Assembly: GCF_963678635.1 (NCBI RefSeq)
Contig: NW_026970962.1
Span: 1 to 43,737, forward strand
Direction: 5' to 3'
DNA length: 43,737 bases
From: Symsagittifera roscoffensis
Taxonomy: Eukaryota > Xenacoelomorpha > Acoela > Convolutidae
Under the pieces are notes generated by a model. It did not search any database. It was given only the letters and a program-made list of their open reading frames with translations, and had not been told where the DNA came from. Within the stretch, counting starts at the first letter, position 1. The number at the start of each line of letters is the position of its first letter. A program made the translations under genes and the position numbers. Below, one piece after another: positions 43,086 through 43,737 of the stretch.

Positions 43086-43128
43086 AACTCCGATGGTACA
43101 GGAAAACCAACGAGTAACGCCAACGAGA
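43086..43128 (+). CDS. Host gene exon C (43 nt microexon)
   Basis: Acceptor atttttag at 43085 and donor AGA|GTAAGT at 43129. Entering phase 2 and leaving phase 0 keep the frame open from exon B, coding TPMVQENQRVTPTR. It contains another T-P-T-R site. Confidence 0.7.
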
Positions 43129-43353
43129 GTAAGTAATTGATTCAATTCAAGATGTTTTGAAAAAGTGAATTTGCCTAAAATATTTCAAAAATTAAATCAT
43201 TAATTTTAAATCATGGAAAAAGAAAATTCATCCTTGGCACAAAATACGGAAAGGCTTGTGTTTTGAATGTTTTGTTTTTAAAACCAGAAATGGGGTTCTA
43301 CATAAAACAATTTTCAAATCTCTCAGCCTTAAAAGAAATTGATTTTTTGACAG

Positions 43354-43663
43354 GATCTATCTTCAAGACACGGAACTAGGCAATCACCCAATCACCTGAT
43401 AAACAAACAAGTAATCAACCAGGAACCCACCTCACTACGCAAACACAAACGTCGCGAGGCCGGAGTGCCCAAATTTTATGACTCATCAACTGACGATGTC
43501 AATTCAGTCTCGGCTGGTGGGGGAAGTCGAGGGAAAATGAAGTATAAAACGACTCCATCCGAGCACCAGTTGAGCCCAGTTGTCGTGAATCAGTTGCCTC
43601 TGCTGCCAGAGCATAGTTCTAATCACGAGAGGTTGATTGTTCAGAGTGTCGAAAAAATGCAAG
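43354..43663 (+). CDS. Host gene exon D
   Basis: Acceptor ttttttgacag ends at 43353 and entry is in phase 0 with DLSSRHGTRQSPNHL. It has a basic patch (LRKHKRREAGVPKFYDSS) and ends at G|GTGATT (43664). The window stops at ...atttttcag (43737), which looks like the acceptor of the next exon, giving an intron of about 74 nt. The gene therefore continues beyond the window. If that donor is not used, the frame ends at TAG 43693. Confidence 0.72.
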
Positions 43664-43737
43664 GTGATTCCATAAAAAGTCAATTTAGATTTTAGGGACC
43701 AAGTTAACATCCCCCCAAACAAGTATCGATTTTTCAG

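Noticed and set aside
1-43737. tRNA, rRNA genes or CRISPR arrays
   Set aside because: No cloverleaf, rRNA core or spaced direct-repeat array was seen; the only regular arrays are the 21/30 bp units without unique spacers.

Overview
This is a piece of an AT-rich invertebrate-type animal genome. The spliced host gene at the right edge has short introns (about 75 to 275 nt) with consensus GT..AG sites, and the rest is non-LTR retrotransposon debris, satellite-like arrays and one very large DNA element. I cannot name the species from the sequence.

The dominant feature is a nearly complete but decayed Polinton/Maverick element (the endogenous-virus class also called adintovirus-like) at 8619..31989. 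It has about 260 bp terminal inverted repeats (8619..8875 and 31724..31989), AG..CT termini and a probable 6 bp target-site duplication (AGATAG / AGATCG). Most of its genes lie on the minus strand. From right to left they are: two unrecognised ORFs, a possible DEDD-exonuclease-like ORF, a small unknown ORF, a small membrane protein, the FtsK/HerA-type packaging ATPase, a small hydrophobic protein, an unknown protein in the same frame as a DDE integrase, the penton-like minor capsid protein, a pX/pVI-like basic protein, the hexon-like major capsid protein, an adenain-type cysteine protease, an intact unknown ORF with a basic C-terminus, and protein-primed DNA polymerase B. Two small decayed ORFs (21.87..22.98 kb) are on the plus strand; the first looks PC4-like. 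So the full replication, integration and virion-building set is present, but almost every gene carries in-frame stops or frameshifts and the element should be inert as it stands.

The polymerase gene has a nearly identical 4.33 kb head-to-tail tandem duplication (about 9842..14172 and 14173..18505). The right copy keeps the N-terminus and the left copy keeps the C-terminal exon. The two copies share every lesion, so the duplication (or an assembly artefact) is younger than the decay.

Left of the element: two candidate beta-propeller-like host exons (1.3 and 2.5 kb), then a CpG-rich tandem array of 21/30 bp units at 5.2..7.7 kb. That array flips orientation near 5415 and has inverted ends like a foldback transposon; a 794 bp part of it is duplicated. 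Right of the element: a degraded plus-strand LINE (33.0..36.2 kb) interrupted by a cluster of short hairpin repeats, a degraded minus-strand LINE (37.95..39.8 kb), and four exons of a plus-strand host gene encoding a low-complexity, proline-, Gln- and Asn-rich protein that continues past the window end.
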